Part shown: one piece after another, positions 9,481 through 20,848 of the stretch
Position numbering within the stretch: the first letter of the stretch is position 1
Layout: each line of letters begins with the position of its first letter
Assembly (NCBI GenBank): GCA_030760725.1
Contig: JASWHV010000012.1
Span: 48,081,652 to 48,145,651 of the forward strand
DNA from: Neostapfia colusana
Taxonomy: Eukaryota; Streptophyta; Magnoliopsida; Poales; Poaceae
Direction of reading: 5' to 3'
DNA: 64,000 bases
Notes under the pieces: model-generated
Database searches by the model: none
Seen by the model: only the letters and a program-made list of their open reading frames with translations
What the model was told of the DNA's origin: nothing
Translations under genes and position numbers: made by a program

Positions 9481-10179
9481 CCAGCTGAGGAAGATGGAGC
9501 TACGGAGGAGACCCTACAGAGGAGTCGACATTTGTGGATGCGGCTTCCTGTGCTTCACGTCCTTGGCAAATTCCACGCCAGTGACTTTCTCGATCATGCA
9601 CATAATATATGGTGCATAGCCACAAGACCTGTTTGGAGTGTAGGAGATGTTGAAGATATCGTTGTAAATATAGTAAAAAACATTGAACTTCTCTTCTTCA
9701 TTGAGTAGCATCCCCGCATCTCCATCCTTGGGTGCTAGTGTCTTCCTCAAAATTCGGTTGAGCACTCCAAAGAAAGGCTTGATGTTGTGAGTTGAGGATG
9801 GCTCATAGGTGAGGTATGATGGGTACATAAAGTCCAGGTCATCCTTAACCAAGGTTCTTTCATTGTGAACTATGATCTCATAGTTCAAATGCTCTTCAAG
9901 CCCGAGGATCCTTGCAAACTCATCATACAACATCGAGTACACCACACCATTAGTCATCCAAGTGATCTTCCTGTTTCCATATGTGTGGAAGTAGCAGGTG
10001 GTATAGAATTAGACTATGACTTCAATGTTCCAATCATATTGAAAACCCATCAAATCCTTGATCCGATGGCGTTCTACAACTTCAATCACTGCATCAAAAG
10101 CTTGATGCTTCTTGTTCGCCATATAGGACCAATCCACCCACTGAGCATCGACTACCGGTGTCTTCATTGGAAAATAGAC
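9481..10179 (-). pseudogene. Conserved grass retroelement ORF of unknown function (H)
   Basis: A coding remnant trapped between the outer edges of the E1 5' LTR and the X 3' LTR. The frame runs from about 10179 to 9514, with one stop codon near 10009. Visible features are a charged first part (AQWVDWSYMANKKHQAFDAV), a MTNGVVYSMLYDEFARILGL segment, and a C-terminal block with RKTLAPKDGD, YIYNDIFNISYTPNRSCGY and PYIMCMIEKVTG. I recognise this as a type of ORF repeatedly seen in grass genomes inside poorly classified, probably non-autonomous retroelements; it may correspond to what databases call a putative plant transposon protein. It has no RT, protease or integrase motif. The 5' end is cut off at 10179. 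Confidence 0.6.
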
Positions 10180-12905
10180 TGTGACACCCGGTTCCGAAAA
10201 TAGAACCAAGTGAATGCATATGTGTGCCCAGGATGTTCATCACACATACACATGCAATCCACAAATTGAATTCAGAATATAACCACGAACAAATAGTGTT
10301 TAAGTACTTTATTACAATGACTCAATGTCTCATTCAAGAATGTCTATCTTATTCTTGCAGCGGAAGACTCTAAACGACAGCGGGAAGTGACTAAAGACAG
10401 CAGGCTCCATCTTCAACTCCACAGGCATGTTGACGGTAGTTCGCACGCCTAGTACTCCACATGGTCCTCGAAGTACTCATCTCCTGTAGCTGATGTTTAT
10501 GTGGTAATACAAGGGTGAGTACATGTCGTACTCAGCAAGTGCGGGAAAAGTATGACATGTAGCTTACAATAAGGTATGGAATAAAAAGGCTCATTGCAGC
10601 AAGCAAATTTTATTTCACAAACACGGTAAAAACAGCAATTATTTCTAAGTGAATTTAATCCCATATAACCAAGTAAAACAGCAACATTCTTTCATCATAA
10701 TTCACCATTTATCAAGTCTCAACCAGCCACTAATCTTTCTCAAGTTCCTCTCATACTCATAAATATTCATATCCATCTCATATTCATAAAACCGATACCA
10801 AACTTATTTTCATGACTCAAAACAGTCCCAAAACCAGTCTCAATGACCATACCATAACCATACCGAATAACCATCCCAAGTTTTCCCTCTAATTATGGAA
10901 GTTGGCCAGGTGCTTGTGACCAGAAGCATGGCTATCATGATAGTTTTATACTCTGCAGAGGTGGCACCACTTTATCCACAAGTTCGTGATTTCTTCACCC
11001 GTCGGCGACTGCAGAACCTCCATTATACCAGTACACAACCGTCGGTGTATGGCCAAGAGATCACAAAATAGATTTTACAAAGGGGCTACTACATGTATGG
11101 ACTCACTGAGGTTTAACCGGCAGGTTTGAATCATCATTCTCCCTCCCACGGCCCCCCTCTTGTGCCATGCAGTTCCCAGGGCAGTCCTCCTCGACTCCTA
11201 TTCCCCGCGCCGTCCACGGTCCATAACAAGCTAGCAACACACCTAATTAATCAGCTAAGCCGCACCCATACTTGGCCTTGTGGTGGCATTGTTTTCCTGG
11301 CATATTCTCGCATGAACCGGGCCTTAGATCTACGGCAAGTACCACCGTCTCATCCAGCAACATCCACAAACCAAGCTCGCCTAGATCTCCCCGATTCCAT
11401 GCCCATTAACATCATCAAGATCTCATCATCATTATTCATATGAGTGCAGTAACTAGACATGTTTTATTTCAGCTTCCCGTATCCCATGAATTAAGCGAAG
11501 CAAAAAGGAAAAACGACCATACCCGACTCATCAACTTTTCCGGTGACAAGGATGGTTAACAAAACTAGTAAACTCCTATAAAAGGGTGTCCCATCAAGTT
11601 GACTCAAGCATACGAGTTTTCACAAACAAAACAGTTTCAAAACATGGGATCAACAAGGTCAAGGGGCACTTGCCTTGCTCCCGTGGTTCTTGTTGTTCGA
11701 GCGTCTCGAAGTCTTGGTGCTGTAGATCCTCGTAGATGGCCTCTTAACCTTGTCCTTCTACTCATGATCACGCACATACAAAATTTACAGCAATCAATCA
11801 TCATGCACAAACTTTACTCAAGATGCAATGGGGTAGATGAATGCAAATTCTATGGTGCAGTTTTATTAAACCAGTTTGTATGTGTTCTTGCATGTTTTAA
11901 TGGGCTTTCATGGGGTTTTATGATGAACAAGGGTGCTGGGATGAAGTGTGGACGCGGTGATGATCTTGACTCAAGATCTAGATCAATTCCACCATCAAAA
12001 ACCGATCAAAACATGATCTGTCCACACGAAAAAGTTTCTGTTCGAAGGGGGTGAAGAAAACGGATGCGTAGAAATAGTGATGACATCATACGATGGGTAA
12101 CGAAGACCTACCTCACTTCCCTTTGGTGGAAGGGCCTTCCTCCTAGCAATGGCAGCAGCGGGGAATTTTTCTATGGAAGATTAGGGCAGGACAGATCGTC
12201 GGTTCTTTTCCGGCGACGGCGAGGCGTGACGGGGCTCGTTGGCGGGGCTCGACGGCAGGGCTCGCCGACGGGGCTCGACGGAGGTGCTCGACGGCGGGGC
12301 TCACCGGCGACCGAACTCCGGCGAGGGGGGTGCCAACTCGGCGAGTTGGGGGCTAGGGCCTCCAAGTCGCCGACTTGGGAGGGGGAGATGAGGGGGGGCT
12401 GTGGCCAAAAGGGGGTTGTTTGGGTTCTATTTATAAGGGGGGGAGGGAAGAATCATACTCCAATTGGAACTAAATCCTAACAAACTTTTCCCCATTTGAT
12501 TTGGTGCGGCAGCAATGGGGGTGGGGGAATTCCCCAAATTTGGGAAAAATTCCCCTTTTTTGGGGCATTGGGGAATTTGAAGATTTTGGGGAAAATTGGG
12601 GAAATTGGAAATAGCTCATTTCAGCTATCTTTTTCCCATTCCTCACCATTTCTAAGTCACTTCCTCCATTTCTACATTCCCCTCTCCATTTCTATGTCCC
12701 ACTCTCCATTTCTACATTGACCTTCTCCATTTCTATGTCCCATTCTCCATTTCTATATGCCCTTCTCCATTTCTATGATTCTTTTCACCATTTCTATGGT
12801 TCTTTCTCCATTTCTATAGTTCTTTCTCCATTTCTACTTCTTTTATAATGTTTCTCTACATGAAAAATGTATGCAATGCATGGAAATGAATTTGAGGGTG
12901 TTACA
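10180..12905 (-). repeat. X 3' LTR, complete (about 2.73 kb)
   Basis: TGTGACACCC at 10180 and GGGTGTTACA at 12905 form the terminal inverted ends. Landmarks on the element strand are TATAAATAG near 12436-12427, a GTAGGTC donor-like site near 12111, AAGGCAAGT at 11676-11668, the hairpin at 10534-10516, and a poly(A) signal near 10310. It is about 0.6 kb shorter than the E1 and P LTRs because the G-box array is missing from U3. The transcribed part is clearly homologous to E1. Confidence 0.9.
12645..12838 (-). repeat. X LTR U3 short tandem repeat, CCATTTCTA type
   Basis: About ten copies of CTCCATTTCTAYG-like units of 17-20 bases (plus-strand reading). They occupy the U3 position held by the G-box array in E1, P and V. 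A G/C-run-rich stretch (12510-12610) with repeated TTGGGGAA lies between this array and the TATA box. Whether it acts as an enhancer cannot be read from the sequence. Confidence 0.8.
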
Positions 12906-12911
12906 AACCTA

Positions 12912-12922
12912 CCCCCCTTAAA
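12912..12922 (-). other. X polypurine tract
   Basis: TTTAAGGGGGG on the element strand, just inside the 3' LTR start at 12905. It matches the tract of E1 and P. Confidence 0.8.
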
Positions 12923-14284
12923 CTGAATCCCGCCCTCGAGATTCGATAGAGTAGAGAATAGATGAGGGAATTCTGCCTTGAGGTCTTTCTCACGCTCCCA
13001 TGTAGTTTTGGTTTCCGTGTGATGGCTCGATTGCACCTTGCACAAACGGATCACTTTGTTCCTTGTGACCCTTTCCTTCACGTTCAAAATTTTGACGGGT
13101 TGCTCCGTGTAGGTCAGATCCTCTTGAAGCTCGACCTCATCCATCGGTACTTGTTCTTCCAGTACTCTTAAGCACTTCTTGAGTTGGGATACGTGAAACA
13201 CATCGTGCACGTCGGAGAGGTGCGTTGGCAGCTCTAGTTGATAGGCTACTTCTCCTCGCTTGTCCAAAATCTTGAATGGCCCGATGTAGTGACGTGCTAA
13301 CTTGCCCTTGACGTTGAACCGTCGTTAGCCTCGGATAGGCGATACCTTAAGATACACGAAGTCTCCCACTTTGAAGGTCAATTTTCTTCGCCTATTGACC
13401 GCATAACCTTTTTGTCGTGACTGAGCAGCTTTCAAGTTTTCTCGTATCGTTTGGACTTACTTCTCGGCGTCTTGCAGCACTTCGGGCCCAAACACTTGAC
13501 TCTCTCTGGTCTCATTCCAGAACAACGGTATTCTACACTGTCTACCATACAATGCTTCGAAAGGTGACATCTTCAAACTGGCTTGGTAGCTGTTGTTGTA
13601 TGAGAATTCAGCATACGGCATACTCCTATCCCAACTATGCCCATGTTTCAAGGCGCAAGCTCTCAACATGTCTTCCAAGATTTGATTTGTCCTCTCAGTT
13701 TGTCCGTCAGTTTGCGGGTGGTAAGCGGAGCTTAAATCCAGTCGTGTACCAATAGCTTCATGCAGCTTCTTCCAGAACCTAGAGGTAAATTGAGAACCTT
13801 GATCTGAAACTATCCTCTTCAGAACTCCATGGCGACACACGATTTGCTCCATATACAGCTCGGCTAGTTGTGCAACACTGTACTTGGTTCTAACAGGAAG
13901 GAAATGGGCTGTTTTTGTCAATTGGTCCATGATGACCCAAATAGAGTCGTAACCCGATTGAGTACATAGCAATCCGATGATGAAATCCATGCTGATGTCT
14001 TCCCACTTCCACTCGGGCACTTTCAATGGCTGCAACAGTCCAGCGGGTCTTTGATGTTCAGCCTTCACCCGTTGGCACGTATCGCATAACGCAACATATT
14101 CAGCTATGTCCCTTTTCATACCATCCCACCAATAGCAAGTTTTCAGGTCGTTGTACATCTTTGTACAGCCGGGGTGTATGGAATAAGGTGAGTCATGTGC
14201 CTCCTTTAATATCGTGTCGCGGATGTGCTTCATGTTGGGCACACAAATCTTTTTCCCTAACCAAAGTGTGCCTTTCTCGTCCTC
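12923..14284 (-). pseudogene. X integrase and chromodomain
   Basis: An open frame at 14242-13457 holds the HHCC zinc-binding part (HDSPYSIHPG, then CDTCQRVKAEH) and the DDE core with all three acidic residues visible (MDFIIGL; VSDQGSQFTSRFW; DGQTERTNQ). After 13457 the frame is broken by stops (one at the GAAVQ-equivalent region, one near 13328). It resumes as the integrase C-terminus (GPFKILDKRGEVAY, HDVFHVSQLKKCL) and a chromodomain-like segment at about 13108-12956 (TEQPVKILNV, KVQSSHH, EFPHLF). In this chromodomain-like segment KVQW has become KVQS, losing an aromatic residue. The catalytic core itself looks intact, but no full protein can be made. Confidence 0.85.
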
Positions 14285-14484
14285 CTTGAAATCCTTTTCT
14301 ATGCCTTGTCGGATTCTTTCCTTGATTTCCTTGATTTACTCATCTATTGCTTGGCAATCTCGTATCTCTTGTTCCAGCGAAGAGTTGAGTTCTATCACTT
14401 CCATCTCGTTCAAGAACCCGAGACGTAACCGTTCGAACTCCTTGCGCAGCTCGGACGGCAGCTCCCGAACCGTGAGTTGGTGAC

Positions 14485-14935
14485 ATGCTCCCTTTCAGCT
14501 CAACGCATCAGCTATTACATTGGCCTTTCCGGGTGATAATTGATTCCAACATCATAATCCTTGATGAGTTTCAACCATCGACGTTGCCTCAAATTCAGAT
14601 CCATTTGCGTGAATATATACTTGAGGCTTCTGTGATCCGTATAGATCTCACATCGGTGGCCAAGGATATAATGCCTCCAAATCTTCAAGGCATGTACCAC
14701 GGCTGCAAGTTCCAAGTCATGTGTGGGGTAATTCAGCTCGTGTTTCTTTAGTTGTCTCGACGCATAGGCTACCACTTGTCCTTCTTACATGAGCACACAT
14801 CCAAGCCCTTGTCTCGATGTGTCACAATATATGTCAAAGCTCTTGCTCATGTCCTGCAATACCAAAACCGGCGATGTGATTAGTCTTTTCTTGAGATCCT
14901 CAAAGCTTGCTTGACACGCTGGTGTCCACTGAAAT
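14485..14935 (-). pseudogene. X RNase H domain, with RT connection remnant
   Basis: The stretch begins near 14935 with FQWTPAC-like sequence, the RT thumb/connection. It then gives RNase H: an IYCD motif, then (after one stop near 14790) VAYASRQLKKHE, DLELAAVVHALKIWRHY, and YTDHRSLKYI with the catalytic Asp. A further stop and shift lie near 14515. Its right edge is the deletion junction described for the RT stub. Gypsy RNase H should remove the RNA template; here it cannot be joined to an RT. Confidence 0.82.
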
Positions 14936-15412
14936 TCTTGATCGTCACCTCATTGAGAGACCTATAATCCACACACATCCTTTGGGTCCCATCCTTCTTG
15001 TCTACGAAGAGCACGGGGGCTCCCCATGGTGACGAGCTTGGGCGTATAAAACCCTTTTCTAGCTGCTCCTAAATTTGCTTCTTGAGCTCCACTAGTTCAT
15101 TAGCAGGCATCCTATATGTCCTATTCGCTATAGGTGCAGTCCCGGGTACTAAATCAATTGCAAATTCAATGTCCCGGTCAGGTGGCATACCTGGAAGTTC
15201 TTCCGGAAACACATCTGAAAATTCTTGAACCACCGGAATGCTTTCCAATGTTGCTTCTTTGACGTGGTTCATTGCTGCCTTCTCGGTTGCCGGTTGGGCT
15301 GACTCGAACTCAATACGAGTACCGTGCTCATTTGTCAACTGCACGCTCCTCTCAGAACATTGAATCACTCAGTTGTGCTTGCTTAACCAATCCATTCCAA
15401 GTATTATATCAA
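14936..15412 (-). pseudogene. X protease/RT linker and RT N-terminus, RT core deleted
   Basis: The 15368-15069 frame covers the end of the protease domain and the linker (PVVQEFSDVFPEELPGMPPD, then TYRMPANELVELKKQI). It ends at a TAG. Beyond the stop the frame goes on with EQLEKGFIRPSSSPWG and VDYRSLNEVTIKN, the first RT motifs. The sequence then jumps at about 14929-14942 straight to the FQWTP segment. The whole palm, including the catalytic aspartate pair, is missing (roughly 600 bases relative to P). The TAG is at the same codon as in P. Confidence 0.86.
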
Positions 15413-16872
15413 TGCCTTAGGAATCCAAGACAATAAGGTTGGCAAGAAAGTCTACCCCCCTTATTTTAAGGTTTACTTTTGGACATACTATATTAGTCCT
15501 CATCTCTCCACCGGGAGAATTAACCAACATAGGGCAGATTATACTTGGAAACATACTTGGATGATATGAATGAATGCGATGCTCCGGAATCAAATAAAAC
15601 AGTGGTCGGGTTGGAATTGGCAAGGAACATACCAATCACGACGTCCTCAGCTTGTTGTGCTTCCTCAGCGGAGACATGATTCACGTTGCCACGAGCGTAG
15701 CTCTGCTGCCCACGGTTACCTTGCATAGCTCCTCCATTCGGCCGTGGGTTCTGTTTTGGTGCATTGGTCGGCTGTCCAAGGCCTTTCTTCGGGCACTGAC
15801 TTGCAAAGTGTCCCAGCTCTCCACATGAAAAGCATGCTTTGTTGCCCAAAACATCAGGAATGTTGGGGCGAGGCTAGTTTTGAGCATAGGCACCCATGTT
15901 GGGATGGGGCGCAGGAGGCAAAGGCATACAAGGTGCTTGCATAACAGGACGTTGCTGCGGTGGTTGATTAGGGCGAGGTGGATTTGCAGCGCGGAAAGTA
16001 GAAGCGGACGAGCCATACTGTGGTGCAGCTGGTGGCATGAAATGGGGATGTACATTACTCCCTTGTGGCTGGTATGGCATGTTCCTCTTGCCCTCTTGCT
16101 CTATCTCACGGATCTTGCTCTCAACCACTATAGCTTTGTCAATGAGCTTCTGGAAGTCTGCATAATCGTTGTTGAGCAGCTGAACTTGGATCTCATTTTT
16201 CAATCCTCTCATGAACAAGTATTGCTTCCTTTGATCCGAGTTGACATCTTCTGGAGCATATCTTGACAGCTGCGTGAACTTGTTGAGGTACTCATTCACG
16301 CTCTTCCTTCCTTGGCGGAGACCTTCAAACTCTTGCCTTTTAAGCATCATGACTTCAACAGGGACGTAATGGGAGCGGAAACTCTCCTTAAATTCAGCCC
16401 AAGTGATAGTCTCCTGGTTGACATGAGCATTGCAAAGAGCGTCCCACCAGTCAGCGGCTGCTCCCATAAGTTGGTGCAATGCAAAGAGAACTTTCTCCCG
16501 ATCATTGCACTGAACAATAGCAAGCTTCTTTTCCATGGACTTCAACCAATCATCAGCCTCCATAGGATCATTAGCTTGTGCAAAAGTAGGCGGTCGAGTC
16601 CTCATGAACTCTCCCAATCTGTTGTGAGCCGGCGGTGGTGGCGGTGGGAGTGCAGGAACGGGGTTAGAATTGTTGTTGTTGTTGGCTTGCAGCTGTCCCA
16701 ATGTTTGTGTCATAGTTTGCATGAGCTGGTTCTGCATAGCCATCAACCGTTCAAGGTTGTTTGCATCAGCCCCGGGGTTAGCATTTTCAGGAACTTCAAC
16801 ATCGCCATCCTCTTGTGGTTCATTGTTGCCACGAGCGTTCCTCCTTTGACGGCTGGCGTTTTCCCTCACCAT
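15413..16872 (-). pseudogene. gag: X gag-protease
   Basis: Frame from the ATG at 16872. The Gag domain is well kept (WWDALCNAHVNQETITW, KRQEFEGLRQGRKSVNEYL, MRGL). A TAG at about 15873-15871 replaces a His codon before the nucleocapsid. The zinc knuckle at 15834-15793 is intact (CX2CX4HX4C; CFSCGELGHFASQC), and the protease active site is intact (LFDSGASHSF, Asp near 15591). A short deletion near 15535 removes part of the protease after the NLPY motif and shifts the frame. N-terminal polyQ/N and polyproline match E1 and P. Confidence 0.87.
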
Positions 16873-16896
16873 CTGTAAGAGAGAGTAGAGTAGAAT
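16873..16896 (-). promoter_or_regulatory. Candidate 3' splice site directly before X gag ATG
   Basis: The element strand reads TACTCTACTCTCTCTTACAG immediately before the gag ATG: a pyrimidine-rich tract and AG at the start codon, as in E1. With ORF0 lying upstream in X, this acceptor could give a gag-specific spliced RNA that skips ORF0. Confidence 0.5.
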
Positions 16897-17177
16897 AGAA
16901 AATAGAAGTTTAGATTGATCCCCCCAACTATATGCATCAAGGTGTATGAACTAAATATCTTCTTTTATTAATTTCAGCCTATATGAGGATGTGAACATGT
17001 GCCGAAGCATCTCACATCTCTCCACTATGTGTGGATGTGGACATTCACCGAAGTGTCTCACAACTCACATCAGCACATAAACCAAGCAATCATCACAAAA
17101 ATTCAGCACACCATTCTTATTAAAGCTACAACGATCTTAACGTTCCTATTACAGCTTATTCAATGGGAATCCTATAC
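16897..17177 (-). other. X leader between ORF0 and gag
   Basis: About 280 bases of non-coding leader homologous to the E1 and P leaders. No conserved reading frame is seen. Confidence 0.6.
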
Positions 17178-17796
17178 TTAATCATGTGAACCGGTGCTGT
17201 TCTCGCTGTGTGACGGAGGTGGTCCATACAAGGGCGCACGCCATGGTGAGTCGGCAGTCCGTGTAGGGTTATATGGCACTGGTGCTCCATTCGCTCCCGC
17301 ATTGGCATGAGTCTCCTCTTGTTTCTCCAGCAAATACAGCTTCTTGCGGAGGTAACGGATCTCTTCTTGTGTGCTTGCGTAGCGGTTTCCTAACTCCACG
17401 AGCAACCTCTAAGACTTGTCAGCAGCTTGTGGGTTGGAAAGAGCTGTTACATGGGGTGCAATGATCTCCCTTGTGCCACTCTTCCGGCACGGGTGCAGCT
17501 CAAAAGTTGTGTCCTCAAGCTGCCCACGGAAGGTGTAGCTCAGTCCGGTGAGTGCATCCCATGAATCATCATCAATAGCTTCTGCCCTTGTAGCTCTCCA
17601 TGTGGGTGTGAAGTGCCGGGTGACAACCCTACTGTCAGCCTTCCACTCTTCATGTCCGAGACGAGGGACTTTCTTGAGGAGATACTACGGGTATAAGCTG
17701 CAGCAATCCAGAAATTCTTTGAGCTCCCTGGATATGTGTCCTCCTTCCATCCATCGGACCGAAATTCTTGAACTGAATGGTTGGCCCATTCATCAC
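17178..17796 (-). pseudogene. X ORF0, C-terminal part
   Basis: This continues the frame cut by P at 29702. Visible segments include WDALTGLSYTFRGQLEDTTF and HPCRKSGTREIIAPHVTAL. They are followed by a predicted coiled coil (LVELGNRYASTQEEIRYLRK, then KLYLLEKQEE) and a Pro/Ser-rich tail ending GSHD. At least two in-frame stops are present (near 17695 and 17410). The layout of a globular middle plus coiled coil parallels the ORF0 of element Y, although the sequences are strongly diverged. The function of ORF0 in RIRE3/RIRE8-type elements is not known. The coiled coil suggests oligomerisation, which is inference. Confidence 0.65.
17792..17796. repeat. Left target-site duplication of P (ATCAC)
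   Basis: ATCAC immediately precedes the 5' LTR start and is repeated exactly at 29697-29701 after the 3' LTR. It is the five-base duplication typical of gypsy integration. Confidence 0.93.
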
Positions 17797-17944
17797 TGTG
17801 ACACCCTCCAATTCATAGTCATGTATGCATACATATTTCATGTAGAGAAAACATTTTAAAAGAAGTGGGAACAGAAAAAGAATTAAAAGGATAGCCAAAA
17901 AGAGCAAATTCCAGTTCACAGAGAGCGCCGAAGACAACTCCCGC

Positions 17945-18785
17945 AGCCCGCTGGCCACGTGGCGCCTTCGGAGCTCATCCCCGCAAAGGGAGAGAGGTCC
18001 GCCGCTAAACTGGCTACATGGCAGGCTCAGAGCTAGCCTCTGTGGAGGAGCGAGGCCAGTTCCGCAGGACACGTGTTGTCTCCGGAGCTAATCTCTGCGG
18101 AAAAGCGGGAGGACCAGCCGCTCGGGACACGTGTCGTTCTCGGAGCTTGTTTTCGAGAGGTCCGACTCACAGGACACGTGTCACTCTCGGAGCTAACCTC
18201 CGAGAGGTCCCGTCCTACTGGACAAGTGTCATCCTCGGAGCTCACCTCCGAGGAGAAGGTACTGCAGGACACGCGTCAGCCTCGGAGCTTGCCTCCGAGA
18301 GGTCCCACCCTAAGGAAGGTCCGACACTACCAGACACGTGTCACCTCCGGAGCCACCTCTGGGAGGTCCAACGCTATTGGACACGTGTCGACCTTGGAGC
18401 TCATCTCGGAGCAGAAAGGAAGTACGACGCTGTTAGGACACGTGGCACTACTAGAGCCCACCTCCGAAGAGAGGGGAGGTCCGGCACTGACACGTGGCAC
18501 ATTTGGAGCTACCTCCGAAGAGATGAGAGGTCCGGCACTGACATGTGGCATTCGTGGAGCTCATCTCTGGAGAGAGGGGAGGTCCCGACTCACCAGACAC
18601 GTGGCGCACGCGGAGCTTGCCTCTGAGAGAGAGGGAGGTCCCACCCGCTAGGACGCGTGGCGCACGCGGAGCTCGCCTCTAAAGAGAGGGAGGTCTCGCC
18701 TGTCTGACACGCGGCACAACCGGAGCCTGCCCGTACGGAAAAAGGAGGCCCAGCCTCCACTGGACACGTGGAGCCTCCGGAGCTC
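17945..18785 (+). repeat. U3 G-box tandem array, P 5' LTR
   Basis: About sixteen units with GGACACGTGTC or GGACACGTGGC, each joined to a CGGAGCTC block and a CTCCGAGAGGTCC block. Toward the TATA box the units change from CACGTGTC to CACGTGGC, so two subtypes exist within one array. Several units have decayed cores (ACAAGTGTC, ACATGTGGC, ACGCGTGGC). Open frames of about 200 codons in two phases on both strands through this array come from the repeat period and are not genes. Confidence 0.8.
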
Positions 18786-18980
18786 ATCACCGAGGAGGTG
18801 ACGAGATTTGAAGCGGTTTTTCTTCTGAACGCGCGGGAATACCGACACGGAAGGAAACCAACACGAATTTCATGTTGCTACTGCACCAAATCAATTGACG
18901 ATAAGTTGTTAAGATCCAAAAACAATTTGAATAGGACTCTTATTTGAATTCCGATCAGAGTAGGACTCTTCGTTTTCCTC

Positions 18981-18990
18981 TTATAAATAG
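18981..18990 (+). promoter_or_regulatory. TATA box of P 5' LTR
   Basis: TTATAAATAG followed by AACCGAAAACC, in the same context as in V, X and E1. The equivalent site in the P 3' LTR (about 27472-27481) reads CTAACAAATAG, so the TATA core is lost there. Confidence 0.75.
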
Positions 18991-19182
18991 AACCGAAAAC
19001 CTCTGGCCGCAACCACGTACATCTTTTCTAAGCCGACAACTTAGAGGCCCTAGCCCCCAAACTCACCGAGCTAAACCCCTTCGCCGGAGTTTGACCACCG
19101 GAGAGACCGCCGACGAGCCCGACACGTTCGCTGCAGGAGAGCCGACGATCTGTTTTTGCTAGGAGGAAGGACCCGAAGGAAG

Positions 19183-19194
19183 TATGGTAGGTCT
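19183..19194 (+). promoter_or_regulatory. Candidate 5' splice site in P 5' LTR leader
   Basis: TATGGTAGGTCT. In V, X and E1 the same place reads GTGAGGTAGG, a good match to a plant donor (AG before GTAGGT). It is about 200 bases after the TATA box. In P the base context upstream of GT has decayed. Confidence 0.4.
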
Positions 19195-19600
19195 TCATTA
19201 CCACCTTACGACAAGATCACAGTTTTCTTTGCATCTGTTCTCTTCGATCCCTTCGAACAGAAGCTCTTTCGTAGACAGATCACGTGTTGATCGGCTTGAT
19301 CTAGAGTCAAGATCATCGCCATGTCCACATCTGATCTTTACACCTCTGTTCATCATAGAACCCCATGCAAACCCATGCAAACATGCAAGAACACGTACAA
19401 ACCGATCTAATAAAAACAGCATCATAGGATTAGCATGCTTATGCACCATTGCATCTTGAGTAAAGTTTGTGCATGATGATTGATTGCTATGAATCTTATT
19501 TTTGCGTGATTATAAATAGAAGGAAAAGCTCAGGGAGCTATCTACGAAGGATTTCAGCACCAAGACTTCGAGATTCCGGAGCAACAAAAACCACAGGAAC

Positions 19601-19609
19601 AAGGCAAGT
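19601..19609 (+). promoter_or_regulatory. Invariant AAGGCAAGT motif, possible GC-AG splice donor
   Basis: AAGGCAAGT followed by ACCCCTTGACCATATTGATC. It equals the consensus of GC-type plant donors. The core AAGGCAAGY is kept in the LTRs of Q, E1, X, P, V, Y, W and Z in both families, while the flanking sequence varies. Confidence 0.45.
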
Positions 19610-20829
19610 ACCCCTTGACCATATTGATCCCATGTATTGAAACTGTTTTGTTTGCGAAAAGGTGTGTGTGCTTGAGTCAACTTGATGGGAAAAATCCTTT
19701 TATAGAAGTTTACTAGTTTTGTTAACCACCCTTGTCGACGGGACACTTGATGAGTTGGGTATGGTCATTTTTGCTTTTTGCTTCGCTAATCCACGGGATA
19801 TGGGAAGCGATAGAATGTGTCTAGCTAACTGCACTCGTATGAATAATGGTAACGAGAAACTGATGTTGATAATGGACATGAATCGGAGGGAGATCTAGGC
19901 AATCTTGGTTTGTGGATGAGGTAGAACGAGATGGTGGTTTACTTGTCGTAGATATAAGGACCGGTTCATGCGAGCCATGCCAGGAATACAATGCCACCAC
20001 AAGGCCAAATATGGGTTTGGCTTAGCTGACTAATTAGGTAAGTTGCTAGATTGTTATGGACCATGGAAGGCGCGGGGAATGGGAGTCAAGTGAGGACTGC
20101 CATGGGAACAGCATGGCACAAGAGGGGGCCCGTAGGTGGGAGAATTGGAGATTCTAGCCTGCTGGTGAAACCTTAGTGAGTCCATACATCTAGTAGACCC
20201 TTTGTAAAGGCTATTTTGTGATCTCCTAGCCATACACCGACGGTTGTGTACTGGTATAATGGAGGTTCTGCAGTCGCCGACGGGTGACGAAATCACAAAC
20301 TTGTGGGTAAAGTGATGCCACCTCTGCAGAGTGTAAAACTATCATGATATCCGAGCTTACGGTCACAAGCGCCTGGACAACCCACATGATTAGATGGGAT
20401 GGTTTTTGGGATGGATGGTTATTTGGGATGGTATTTGGTTTGGTTATTGGTATTGTAATGGTCTGGTCTTTGGATTTGGTTTTCGGGACTGTTGAGTTCG
20501 GGTAATGAGATTGGTTTCATGACTGTTGAGTCATGGCAATGAGCATTGGTCTCGGTATGAGACGGAATTGAATATGAGATGAGATGGTAGTGAATACGAG
20601 ATGGTATTCATGAACATGAGGAAAGTTGAGAAAGATAAATGTTTGGATGAGATATGAAAAATGGTAAATCATAATGGAGGTATGTTGATGTTTAAATACA
20701 TGTTGGGATTACATTCACTTAAACATAGTTGCTGTTTTTACCATGTTTTGTGAAATAAACTTTGCTTTCTGTAATGAGCCTTTTATACCTACCTTGTTAT
20801 AAGCTACATGTCATACTTTCTGCACTTGC

Positions 20830-20848
20830 TGAGTACATCATGTACTCA
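20830..20848 (+). other. Conserved LTR hairpin (P 5' copy)
   Basis: TGAGTAC, loop ATCAT, GTACTCA. It lies about 220 bases upstream of the poly(A) signal. The same feature occurs at 55586-55604 in V and, inverted, at 6492-6510 (E1), 10516-10534 and 30643-30661 (X). Confidence 0.6.

Noticed and set aside
18018..18651. Open frames of about 190-200 codons in the P LTR (also 26510-27293)
   Set aside because: Same cause: the tandem array opens two phases at once on one strand and others on the opposite strand. The frames are not separate genes.
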